From the NCBI GenBank assembly GCA_028870615.1, contig JAGWPH010000166.1, forward strand, positions 1 through 15,430: 15,430 nucleotides of DNA, read 5' to 3'. The DNA is from Betaproteobacteria bacterium. Its GTDB lineage: Bacteria; Pseudomonadota; Gammaproteobacteria; Burkholderiales; Ferrovaceae. The notes under the pieces are model-generated. The model was given only the letters and a program-made list of their open reading frames with translations, was not told where the DNA came from and ran no database searches. Shown here in pieces: positions 6,932-13,940 of the stretch. The position numbers were made by a program, and so were the translations under genes. Each line of letters opens with the position of its first letter. The first letter of the stretch is position 1.

Positions 6932-7279
6932 ATGTTGTGGGCCAAAGCGAATCAGGCGGCGTTCAAGTCTGGCGCCTTCTTCGCGACCCGCAGGCGCACC
7001 ATTGAATTGCCACGAGCCGCGCTGGCCCACAGCGACAACAACCAAGCCAACAGCCAATTGCAGTCAATCCGGGCCCAGGTCTGGTTTTCTCGCGAGCCAT
7101 TAACCATGCCGCTGACCGAGATGACAAAGGTCGCGGGGCAGTATGACTACACGCTGACCTTGTTGCTGATGCCCGACGCTGAATGGCAACGGCCAAACCA
7201 TGAAGAGTTGGGGGTATCCGTCGCGAGTCACGGAAACCCCGCTGGTTATCCGCCACGCCGCTTTCTCAAAGCCTCATGA
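6932..7279 (+). CDS. Unidentified ORF, possibly a gene remnant
   Basis: This is an open frame of 115 residues from the ATG at 6932; it also extends upstream to a TTG at 6893. No family was recognised. Codon use is G+C-biased at third positions and the protein composition is normal, for example MPLTEMTKVAGQYDYTLTLL and MPDAEWQRP, which suggests it is or was coding. No Shine-Dalgarno precedes either start, and it begins shortly after the decayed recombinase tail, so it may be a truncated cargo gene. Its 3' end overlaps the convergent DksA-like gene by 34 bp. Confidence 0.35.
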   Translation: MLWAKANQAAFKSGAFFATRRRTIELPRAALAHSDNNQANSQLQSIRAQVWFSREPLTMPLTEMTKVAGQYDYTLTLLLMPDAEWQRPNHEELGVSVASHGNPAGYPPRRFLKAS

Positions 7280-7680
7280 TGCTCCTGGACTTCCACGCTG
7301 CAAGTCGCGGTTGGTCGGGCAAGCAGCCGTTCGATGCCAATCGGCTCTCCGGTCTCCGCACACCAGCCGTAGCGACCGTTTTCGATTCGTGCAAGGGCTT
7401 CGTCGATTTTGTGCAACAGCTTGCGTTCCCGATCGCGCACCCGCAACTCAAGCGTATGATCCTCTTCGAGAGAGGCGCGGTCGGCGGGGTCGGGAGTGGT
7501 CACGAATTCCTGAAGATGTCGCGTGGTGTCGCTGGCAGCAGCGAGCAGCGCATCGCGTTCCTGGCAGAGGCGCGCGCGGAAGAATGCCAGTTGTCGTGCA
7601 GACATATAGTCACCGGAGGGCGCTGCGAGCATTTCGGCAAGGGTGGGCAGCGCATCTGGCGCGTTCGTTATCAGAATCAC
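7246..7680 (-). CDS. DksA/TraR-family protein with a degraded zinc site
   Basis: DksA-family proteins bind in the RNA polymerase secondary channel and tune transcription initiation, often with ppGpp. The 144-residue product has the coiled coil with the acidic tip DPAD (64-67; DxxD in DksA), then LEEDHTLELRVRDRERKLLHK, then the globular GRYGWCAETGEPIGIERLLARPT. E. coli DksA has four zinc-binding cysteines. Here only the first (Cys107) is in register: Thr110 replaces the second, and the last two are lost, with Cys127 one position off. It therefore resembles zinc-independent DksA2-like paralogues. The GTG at 7680 is chosen because AGGAGAG (7686-7692) sits 5 nt before it. The upstream in-frame ATG at 7695 has no such site. 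A strong hairpin lies immediately upstream. Confidence 0.87.
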   Translation of the reverse strand: MILITNAPDALPTLAEMLAAPSGDYMSARQLAFFRARLCQERDALLAAASDTTRHLQEFVTTPDPADRASLEEDHTLELRVRDRERKLLHKIDEALARIENGRYGWCAETGEPIGIERLLARPTATCSVEVQEHHEALRKRRGG

Positions 7681-7695
7681 GGTTTCTCTCCTCAT

Positions 7696-7736
7696 GGGGT
7701 GGAGCCTAGAGCAGGAATGAGCGGGAGGCTCCCCCC
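7696..7736. promoter_or_regulatory. Strong hairpin in the leader of the DksA-like gene
   Basis: GGAGCCT (7701-7707) pairs perfectly with AGGCTCC (7726-7732), and a further GGGG/CCCC (7696-7699 with 7733-7736) extends the stem past a single bulged T. The structure ends 4 nt upstream of the AGGAGAG ribosome site of the minus-strand gene. It could modulate translation or read-through; no poly-U follows. Confidence 0.5.
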
Positions 7737-8178
7737 ATTGGACGGGACCAAGCGCCAGCGCATTATGGGACAGTGTGTCTTGTCGAAGCGCTAACGTGAT
7801 TTAGCCCGATCCATGCAAATTCCGGCCGACGCGATCTCGTGATGCTGCACCGCCAGGGTTTCCATTCAAACCAACACAAATCATCGACCAGTCTACTCGG
7901 TCGGTGGGCCGCTGGGACACAGATGCATGAATACACTATAACGCGGTAAAGCTCGTGCCAAGTGAGCAATGTTTGAATTCAGCGTTGTTGGCGGTGACTG
8001 TATCGAAAAAGATTTACTGGTAGGCTTGGATCGGGTTGCGACAGGGCGGTAGCGGCAGAAGTTCGCTCCCACCCTAAAAAGCGGACATCCATGTAAATAG
8101 TTGCCGAAGAATCAAAGACCAATTCTAAGAGTGGTCACATTTTACGTAAGCCGATCAAATAGATCTGGAGCGAGCGGC
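7737..8178. other. Non-coding interval between the DksA-like gene and panE
   Basis: This 442-bp interval lies between two divergent genes and should contain both promoters. No gene, RNA or clear promoter was recognised. Short frames on either strand lack ribosome sites and have atypical composition. The frame of the following gene is open back to 8101, but no ribosome site supports a start there. Confidence 0.55.
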
Positions 8179-9096
8179 ATGATAATTGCGGTGATGGGTG
8201 CTGGCGCAGTAGGCTGCTACTATGGCGGGATGTTAGCTCGGGCAGGCCATGCAGTGGTTTTGATCGGACGGCCGCAGCATGTGGAAGCGGTGCGTCGCGA
8301 CGGCCTGTTCATGGATACACAGTCGTTCCAAACCTACGTGCCGATACAGGCCAGCACCGAAGCCAGCGGCGTGCGGGGTGCGAAGCTCGTACTCTTCTGC
8401 GTCAAGTCAACCGATACCGAGAGCGCAGCAGCAAGCATGGCTCCATACCTTGAGCCCGACGCGTTCGTGCTGAGTTTGCAGAACGGTGTTGATAACGCTG
8501 AACGGCTGCGAGCACTGCTCGGGTGCGAGGTCGCCCCGGCGGTAGTCTATGTCGCCGCCGAAATGGCTGGGCCAGGGCATGTCAAGCATCATGGACGAGG
8601 GGAACTGATTATCGGGTCATCGGCCGTCAGCCACAAGCTGGAAAAGCTGTTTTCCGAAGCCGCGGTACCGATACAGATTTCCGGCAATATGCCGGGAGCA
8701 CTTTGGGTCAAGCTGATTCTCAATTGTGCCTATAACGCCTTGTCAGCGATCACGCAGCTGCCCTATGGTCGCCTCGTGCGGGGTGAAGGCGTAGAGGATC
8801 TGATGCGCGATGTGGTGCAGGAGTGCCTTGCCGTTGCACAGGGTGAAGGCGCAACCGTTCCTGGGGACACGTGGGAAGCCGTGCAGCGCATTGCGCGTAC
8901 GATGCCTACCCAGCTCTCGTCAACTGCTCAGGACTTGGCGCACTGCAAGCCCAGCGAAATCGACCATCTGAACGGCTATGTGCTTTGCAAGGGCGAAGCG
9001 CTGGGTATCGCCACACCCGTCAATCGTGCCCTGTATGCAGTGGTCAAGCTACTGGAAAACAGTTATTACAATTATTACAATCATTGTAAACATTAG
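8179..9096 (+). CDS. panE: 2-dehydropantoate 2-reductase (ketopantoate reductase)
   Basis: This cytoplasmic enzyme reduces ketopantoate to pantoate with NADPH in pantothenate/CoA synthesis. The 305-residue protein opens with the Rossmann motif MGAGAVGCYYGG and has SLQNGVDNAERL (Asn102, cofactor/substrate binding). WVKLILNCAYNALSAI carries the catalytic Lys178 (E. coli K176) and its two asparagines, and SEIDHLNGYVL carries Glu260 (E. coli E256). All key residues are present. The ATG at 8179 is preferred because GGAG (8168-8171) precedes it and the Rossmann fold begins at once; an earlier in-frame start would add 26 unsupported residues. The last eleven residues (SYYNYYNHCKH) are low-complexity, encoded by a 9-bp tandem repeat. 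The ApbA/PanE family includes paralogues of unknown substrate, so the exact role is likely rather than certain. Confidence 0.9.
   Translation: MIIAVMGAGAVGCYYGGMLARAGHAVVLIGRPQHVEAVRRDGLFMDTQSFQTYVPIQASTEASGVRGAKLVLFCVKSTDTESAAASMAPYLEPDAFVLSLQNGVDNAERLRALLGCEVAPAVVYVAAEMAGPGHVKHHGRGELIIGSSAVSHKLEKLFSEAAVPIQISGNMPGALWVKLILNCAYNALSAITQLPYGRLVRGEGVEDLMRDVVQECLAVAQGEGATVPGDTWEAVQRIARTMPTQLSSTAQDLAHCKPSEIDHLNGYVLCKGEALGIATPVNRALYAVVKLLENSYYNYYNHCKH
9063..9089. repeat. Tandem 9-mer and palindrome at the 3' end of panE
   Basis: TTATTACAA occurs twice in tandem (9063-9071, 9072-9080), and the second copy forms a perfect inverted repeat TTACAA-TCA-TTGTAA (9075-9089). It encodes the Tyr/Asn-rich tail of panE and ends within the last three codons. 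A weaker CAACC-TGG-GGTTG hairpin follows after the stop, near 9103-9115. Confidence 0.6.
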
Positions 9097-9150
9097 GCGT
9101 GACAACCTGGGGTTGCGTTTCTGACGATCCACTCCAGGGAGAATCTCATT

Positions 9151-9384
9151 ATGCAAATTTCTGCGCAGCCGAACGAGACAAGCAACCAGGGAAATTCAGG
9201 TATTACACAGAAAAATCAGGGCAAAGGGATCAACCGAGAAGAAATGATCGCCGTTGCCGCATATTACCGGGCGGAACATCGCGATTTTGACGGCGGCGAT
9301 TCAGTGGAGGACTGGCTGGCCGCGGAAGCGGAAATTGACGCGTTACTCAGGCACGTTGGAGAACCACGCTCCAATGAACAGTAA
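9151..9384 (+). CDS. DUF2934 domain-containing small protein
   Basis: This 77-residue soluble protein has about 27 polar Gln/Asn/Ser-rich residues followed by a short acidic domain: REEMIAVAAYYRAEHRDFDG, then DSVEDWLAAEAEIDALL. The pattern (I-x-x-A-A-Y-x-x-A-E-x-R, G-x-x-x-x-D-W-L-x-A-E-x-E) is that of DUF2934, a family of unknown function widespread in proteobacteria. It is read from an ATG preceded by GGGAG (9139-9143) at a slightly long spacing. It lies 54 nt after panE on the same strand and could be co-transcribed. No function is assigned. Confidence 0.85.
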   Translation: MQISAQPNETSNQGNSGITQKNQGKGINREEMIAVAAYYRAEHRDFDGGDSVEDWLAAEAEIDALLRHVGEPRSNEQ

Positions 9385-9472
9385 ATGGCAAGATTGCCCA
9401 GAACTATAAAATTGGCACTTTGATTGCCTGAGAAGTTAGTAACCCTGCTTTGCTGGTGCCGAAAAAGTCGGG

Positions 9473-9682
9473 CGCCACAAAACGTCCATGCTGCAAGACG
9501 TGGAAGCGGGGCGGGGGCTGGAAGTGAATGCCCTGATCGGCGCCGTGATCGAGTTGGGTACCATCGTCGGCATTCCCACGCCACGTCTCAAGGCCGTCTA
9601 TGCCCTCACATCGCTGCTGGGCCAGTCAATCGACGACGCCAAGGCCGGACTGTCCCTGATCCGTCCGGGCAACCAGTACTGA
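9473..9682 (+). pseudogene. C-terminal remnant of a second ketopantoate reductase
   Basis: From about 9476 one frame reads HKTSMLQDVEAGRGLEVNAL, then IGAVIELGTIVGIPTPRLKA and VYALTSLLGQ. That is the C-terminal domain of the ApbA/PanE family, starting exactly at its KTSMLQD motif. The N-terminal NADPH domain and the catalytic lysine region are missing, and sequence upstream of 9473 does not continue the homology. It differs from the complete panE upstream, which has LSSTAQDL at the same position, so it derives from another paralogue. A start at the ATG at 9488 would give 64 residues, but without a ribosome site. Confidence 0.75.
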
Positions 9683-9708
9683 ACCGCGGACCATAGAGGT
9701 GATGCGTC

Positions 9709-10381
9709 ATGTGTTCCATTAGCAGCAACTTTCTGGAAACGCCATTTTTGCAGCACCCGCTACGCTTGATGCTGCGCGGGTTAGTGCACAGTAATGTCGT
9801 GCTGCGCTGCCTGACGGAACAGGAACTGACTGAACTGGAAAACCATCTGACCATCGCCGAAGTCAAGAGGGGCGACGTCCTGCTGATGCAGAGAGAGTGC
9901 CTCAGAAATGGGTCAGTATTTCATTCTGGAAGGCGTACTGAAGCGGGTGGTGGCTGGTCCGGAAGGCAAAGAGATGACCCTGCGTTTCGCGCGGGAAACG
10001 CAGATTGAAACCAGTTACGCCGCTTGGCGCCTGGAAAACCGCGCACCTTACAGTATTTGTGCCGTTACCCGGGTACGCGTGGCCAAGTGCCCCATGACGC
10101 TGTGGGCCGAATTCATGAATCGCCATCCCAAGCTGAAGTACGAATTCGAATACGAAGTTATGCGCCTGATGAACGAAATCATGGCACACACCATCGCGCT
10201 GCATCTGCTCGATGCAGCCGGCCGGATGGAGCGCTTTCAGCACAAGAATCCGGAAATGGCCAACCTGCTACCCAAAAAAGAACTGGCTCTGTACCTCAAC
10301 ATCGCACCCGAGACTTTGAGCCGGGTGCTGCACCGCGAAGGCCATCCAACCCATCTTCCAGACTTGATGGACAATACCTGA
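9709..10381 (+). pseudogene. Crp/Fnr-family transcriptional regulator, frameshifted
   Basis: Two frames make up one regulator of about 224 residues. The first (9709 to about 9905) gives the start of the cyclic-nucleotide-binding-like domain (LTEQELTELENHLTIAEVKR, GDVLLMQRE). The second continues from about 9908 with MGQYFILEGVLKRVVAGPEG, MTLRFARETQIETSYAAWRL and the C-terminal helix-turn-helix LPKKELALYLNIAPETLSRV. Removing one A from the AAA at 9906-9908 joins them as CLRMGQYFILEG. The start has a good GAGGTGA site about 7 nt upstream. No Fnr-type N-terminal cysteine cluster is seen. Either the gene is recently broken or the extra A is a sequencing error; the rest of both halves is well conserved. 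Confidence 0.85.
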
Positions 10382-10489
10382 AAACACTGTTGTCGCTCTC
10401 ATAACACCAAGTAGTTGAGGACTACTCTGCTGTCTGCTATCTGGAAATTGTTTGAACGTCTGGTCATGGCCATTATTACCAGGCCGCAC

Positions 10490-10502
10490 GCCCCGAAGGG
10501 GC
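10490..10502. terminator. Stable GC hairpin between convergent genes
   Basis: GCCCC-GAA-GGGGC lies 3 nt past the methyltransferase stop codon. On the minus strand the loop reads C(TTCG)G, an exceptionally stable tetraloop. No good U-tract follows, so termination is possible but not certain. Nothing else was recognised in 10382-10504. Confidence 0.35.
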
Positions 10503-10504
10503 AT

Positions 10505-11263
10505 TTAGCGGATGGTACTGCCGGCCAGAATGGCCAGTGGCCATTCGACAATACGGCGCTGGTCGGCATCTCTCCAGTGATCTCGAAGGCGAAGTTCGAG
10601 ACTACTGACAGGATCAAACCCTTTATCCTTGATGAGATGGGCAGTGGCCGACCAACTGCGAAAATACCCTAGCAGCTGTTCCAAAGTCCATCTGGCGCTC
10701 ATGGCAAACGATGGTGCGGGGATACGAATAAAAGGGAAAGACAGATCACGGTAGCCTGTTTCAACATGCCGTCTTTCCAGGGGCCAGTAGGGCCCCACCT
10801 CATCGTGGTAAAAACGTTGGATCATTGCATTGACTTCTTCGCCTTCGACCTTCAATACACCATAACTCCAGGCGGCAACCAATCCACCGGGCTTGAGTAT
10901 ACGGGTGACTTCAGCATAGAAACAATCAAGATCAAACCAATGCAGCGCTTGAGCAATCACGACAAGATCCACACATTGGTTATCGATGCCACTACTTTCC
11001 GCTGATGCCACCCGGTATTCGATTTTGGGATGTCCACCGGCTTGAGCGATTTGTGCGGCGCTGGCGTCGGTAGCCAGGATCCGATCAAAATACCTTGCAA
11101 GCGCAGTTGCTGCCTGACCGTTACCCGTGCCGCAGTCCCAGGCGAGGTCATGTGACATGCACTGACCTGCAAGCCAATCAAAAAGCCCCGGAGGATAGGT
11201 GGGACGGTTTTTGACGTAGTCTGCGGCAACAGAGCCGAAATGATCATTGAAGTTTTTGTTCAT
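10505..11263 (-). CDS. Class I SAM-dependent methyltransferase
   Basis: The 252-residue cytoplasmic protein has the class I methyltransferase layout. An N-terminal FGSVAADYVKNRPTYPPGLF is followed by motif I AWDCGTGNGQAA, which binds SAM. Next come motif II ILATDASAAQIAQA, VDLVVIAQALHWFD (motif IV region) and EVTRILKPGGLVAAWSYG (post-motif region). This resembles the Methyltransf_11 group; the substrate cannot be read from sequence. The ATG at 11263 is chosen; a GTG at 11272 would add three residues (GTG GAA GAG), but the GGAAGAG there probably serves as the ribosome site. The gene converges on the Crp/Fnr pseudogene and appears complete. Confidence 0.9.
   Translation of the reverse strand: MNKNFNDHFGSVAADYVKNRPTYPPGLFDWLAGQCMSHDLAWDCGTGNGQAATALARYFDRILATDASAAQIAQAGGHPKIEYRVASAESSGIDNQCVDLVVIAQALHWFDLDCFYAEVTRILKPGGLVAAWSYGVLKVEGEEVNAMIQRFYHDEVGPYWPLERRHVETGYRDLSFPFIRIPAPSFAMSARWTLEQLLGYFRSWSATAHLIKDKGFDPVSSLELRLRDHWRDADQRRIVEWPLAILAGSTIR
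10528..10546. repeat. 19-bp near-perfect palindrome inside the methyltransferase 3' end
   Basis: GAATGGCCA-G-TGGCCATTC has perfect 9-bp arms with a single central base. It is within codons for the last residues of the methyltransferase (EWPLAILAG region). Confidence 0.6.
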
Positions 11264-11311
11264 CTCTTCCACACGATATCCAGATTGCTGCCAGCATGGT
11301 GGATACGGCCC

Positions 11312-11566
11312 TCAGTTTCTCACGATACCAGAGACAGGGCAAAATCCCAGAGTGGCAACATCGGTTTGGCGATCATTTGCACGAATCGTGCTCGAAAACG
11401 CAGAATGGATGTAACGCATTTCCCCCGTTCGACGTACTAGAATTATTTCGCCACCCAGCCTGATCTCCACATCCCCCTGCATCTGGGCATGTGCCTCGGT
11501 GCCCAAACGCTTTAGCTCGCCAGCGATGTATCGTTTCGCACTCGCTGACAACCGCTTGCCATCCAT
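11312..11566 (-). CDS. Small hypothetical protein (doubtful)
   Basis: An 84-residue open frame lies 89 nt downstream of the TpsB gene on the same strand. It begins MDGKRLSASAKRYIAGELKR and continues with DVEIRLGGEIILVRRTGEM. The composition is plausible for a small soluble protein and codon use looks ordinary, but no family was recognised. There is no Shine-Dalgarno before the ATG; a GGAGG lies about 25 nt upstream without a start at the right distance, and the frame is open upstream to a TAA near 11624. It could be a real gene, a remnant, or chance. Confidence 0.33.
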   Translation of the reverse strand: MDGKRLSASAKRYIAGELKRLGTEAHAQMQGDVEIRLGGEIILVRRTGEMRYIHSAFSSTIRANDRQTDVATLGFCPVSGIVRN

Positions 11567-11655
11567 GTCGGCAGCGAGATGTGGTGCGAAGCTGCACCTC
11601 CGGTGTTCTTGCGAATCTCCTTACCGGAGCAGATATTGCATAACGATAGTAATAA

Positions 11656-13338
11656 TTAAAACAGCCGGCTAATTTCCAACCAGGCATGTGTCGAAGCGGT
11701 GGTTCCCACCAGCACCGGTCGGGACCCGATGGGAGTCGCAACGGACATCTTGGCGATCCACTGATTTCGTCCCACCCAGTTGAACCCCAGCCCCGCTCCA
11801 CTCATAGCAACATCGTTGACGCCGGTAGTCCAGGTGTTCCGGTTAATGGAGGCATGGGCGCTGTCCACAAAAGCTACGGCCTGCCAGTCCCCATCGAGCG
11901 CCGCGCCCAGGGCATGACGCAGTTCGACACTGCCCTGAACCCCGGCATCCGCCGACAACGCCCCCATGTCGTAGGCGCGCACACTGTAAGGAGCACCCAG
12001 CACCATCTGCTGTGACGGATCCAGATTGGAGTTAGCCCATTGCCCGTAAAGGGTCAGATAGAGCGCGTTCTGGGTGCCCAGATTCTGCAACCTGGACAGC
12101 GTCAGGTTTCCTTTCGTGAATTCGCCCTGGGTTTTCGTCGATGCCGCATCAGCGAGCCCGGCGGCATTGTTGTCAAAGTTTACCTGCCCCGAGGTCAAGC
12201 TGAGGTTCCAGGTACTGAACCCGCCGGTCAGAAGCGTATCCTGCACATCTCCTGAGAAACTGCCAATCCAGTTGCTTAAGTGCCGGTCGGTCAGGATGGC
12301 GTTGACATCGAGATGATCCTGCAACCACATCCGGTCATACTGGATTTGCCCATACAAGTTGAAGTTCCGGCTGCGCACCAAGGGATGCCTGAGCCATAAA
12401 CTGCCCACATCGGCATTGCCATGGCCCTCAAGAGAAGCCAACGGCCCCCCCAGAATGTAATGCAATGCGGACCAGGATCCCCCGAGGCGCGTCCCCTCCC
12501 CATTGATCCAGGATTCGTAGGCCGCGCGCCCAAAATTCAAGTTCCTTCCAGAACTGAGGCCGCTGACGTAGAGCGTGTCCCCATATTGCAACAAGGGGTT
12601 ATTGAGTGTCACCCCTGCTCCAAGGCGCGCTCTGCCAGTATAGCGGTTGCCATAATCGTCTGCGGTGGCGTTGCCGGTAACCGAGGCAGTGGGCAGCGTA
12701 TTCACCAAGAGATCGGATGTTCCGACAGAGTCGCCGGGCTTCAAGGTGGCGTTGACCCCTACCCCCGGGATATCCGAGAGCAAGAGCAAGGTGCGGTCCA
12801 TTGCCGCCTGCTCGACGATCGTATCGCTCTGCAAGGGCGCCAGGGTCTTGTGGAGTAGGTTCTCATCCACAGGACCGCTGTTGTTGAGCAGAATCTTGCC
12901 GTAACGCGCTTCCAGTACTTCGATGCGCACGACGCCGCCTCGGATCTCTTGCGCCGGGATAATCGCCCGTGTCAGTGGATACCCATGGTCGCGATAATAT
13001 TGGGTAATTCGGGCTGCCAGGGCATCCAGTTGAACGAGGGTGAGAGTTTTGCCTTCACTTTCCGCCACCAATGCGTGCAACGTCTGCGTGTCGATCTTTT
13101 CGTTGCCGGTGATGATGAGGGTCGTGACGGCAAATGACATGCCTTCAGCCGCCGTCTCACTGGTCTGGCGCTGGATGGTCAGAACCGGCTCGCTGGAGGG
13201 CGGTGCTGGCACAGTGGGTGGTTGAACCTGTTGCAGGATCGAGCCAGCCCCTGGCGTTGGGCCGGCAGCCTGCGCAATCAAGGGGGAAACAGCCACAACG
13301 AGGCTCGTAAGCCAGGGCTTCAGGGATGAATTCCGCAT
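11656..13338 (-). CDS. Two-partner secretion outer-membrane transporter (TpsB, FhaC/ShlB type)
   Basis: TpsB proteins export a single large partner exoprotein across the outer membrane. The 560-residue precursor begins with a Sec signal peptide (about 1-24, ending LIAQA). A proline-rich linker follows, then POTRA-type domains (about 70-220: VTTLIITGNEKIDTQTL, ITQYYRDHGYPLTRAIIPAQ, GGVVRIEVLE). The rest is a 16-strand-type barrel rich in alternating aromatic and polar residues. The loop-6 signature appears as VRAY (453-456; VRGY in FhaC), and the protein ends in Phe, the usual Bam insertion signal. It begins 5 nt after the stop of a TpsA-like C-terminal fragment, the usual tpsA-tpsB order. The gene looks intact, but its partner is truncated in this window. 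Confidence 0.92.
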   Translation of the reverse strand: MRNSSLKPWLTSLVVAVSPLIAQAAGPTPGAGSILQQVQPPTVPAPPSSEPVLTIQRQTSETAAEGMSFAVTTLIITGNEKIDTQTLHALVAESEGKTLTLVQLDALAARITQYYRDHGYPLTRAIIPAQEIRGGVVRIEVLEARYGKILLNNSGPVDENLLHKTLAPLQSDTIVEQAAMDRTLLLLSDIPGVGVNATLKPGDSVGTSDLLVNTLPTASVTGNATADDYGNRYTGRARLGAGVTLNNPLLQYGDTLYVSGLSSGRNLNFGRAAYESWINGEGTRLGGSWSALHYILGGPLASLEGHGNADVGSLWLRHPLVRSRNFNLYGQIQYDRMWLQDHLDVNAILTDRHLSNWIGSFSGDVQDTLLTGGFSTWNLSLTSGQVNFDNNAAGLADAASTKTQGEFTKGNLTLSRLQNLGTQNALYLTLYGQWANSNLDPSQQMVLGAPYSVRAYDMGALSADAGVQGSVELRHALGAALDGDWQAVAFVDSAHASINRNTWTTGVNDVAMSGAGLGFNWVGRNQWIAKMSVATPIGSRPVLVGTTASTHAWLEISRLF

Positions 13339-13343
13339 TGGAT

Positions 13344-13940
13344 TTACTTCAAGTTCTCATTGTTCAGGGCCACATCGTCCGGGAGCTTGATGCCTCCAGC
13401 GACGATTTGCAGTTGATTCGCATTGGTCCTGGAGCCAAAAAGACTGCTGAAGACAACATGCGTGGAATCTCTGTCAGAGGATGAGGCTGCGCTATTGGTT
13501 GAGGAAAGGTTCGAACTACCCAGTGGCGGGTTGGCGTTATTCCCTGTCGACAGACTGGTTCCGCTGCTCGACACGTTACTGGAAGACCCGAAAAGCAGGG
13601 AAGGTTGATTCACCTGCGTCGTGAGGACTGACAATTGCGAATTGAGTACCGACTGAATCTGGGCGATCACGTTGACAACCTGCTGTGGCGGAGTCCCGGG
13701 CTTCAGGGTCAGGGCAGTAGCATTACCCACCGCCTGTGCAAAAACATAATTCATTGCGACCAACCCCGTGCCATCAATGGGGTATTGGCCGGGTTGGCTG
13801 GTCGCTCCTGCCAAGGTAAACCACACCAAGTTTCCAGTCGTAGAATTAGCCTGGGTGTCTCCCGGCACAAAACCGCCCACGGTACCGAACAGGCCGCTCA
13901 GGGTCTGCCCTGCAATGACACTTGCAGGTGTGGCTGTTGA
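13344..13940 (-). pseudogene. C-terminal fragment of a probable TpsA exoprotein
   Basis: About 200 residues are open on the minus strand, ending 5 nt before the TpsB start. The sequence has PASVIAGQTLSGLFGTVGGF and GQYPIDGTGLVAMNYVFAQA. It then has a Ser/Asn/Thr-rich stretch (SSNVSSSGTSLSTGNN and on) and a tail VAGGIKLPDDVALNN. Low-complexity, secreted-type composition and its place directly before tpsB suggest the end of the cognate exoprotein. No signal peptide, TPS domain or haemagglutinin repeats remain. The open frame runs to 13976, but beyond about 13935 the DNA belongs to the opposing recombinase (its EWGWIDRRP begins at 13939), so the gene is cut there. Assignment as TpsA rests mainly on context. 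Confidence 0.6.

Noticed and set aside
7276..7794. Long plus-strand ORFs opposite the DksA-like gene
   Set aside because: Shadows of a recognisable DksA/TraR protein on the minus strand.
11373..11801. 142-residue minus-strand ORF across the end of tpsB
   Set aside because: Out of frame with the TpsB barrel end and rich in Trp/Arg/Cys, typical of a shadow frame.
13768..13929. N-terminal extension of the integrase ORF
   Set aside because: This stretch is the complement of the TpsA-like gene and has no integrase similarity; the open frame looks accidental.
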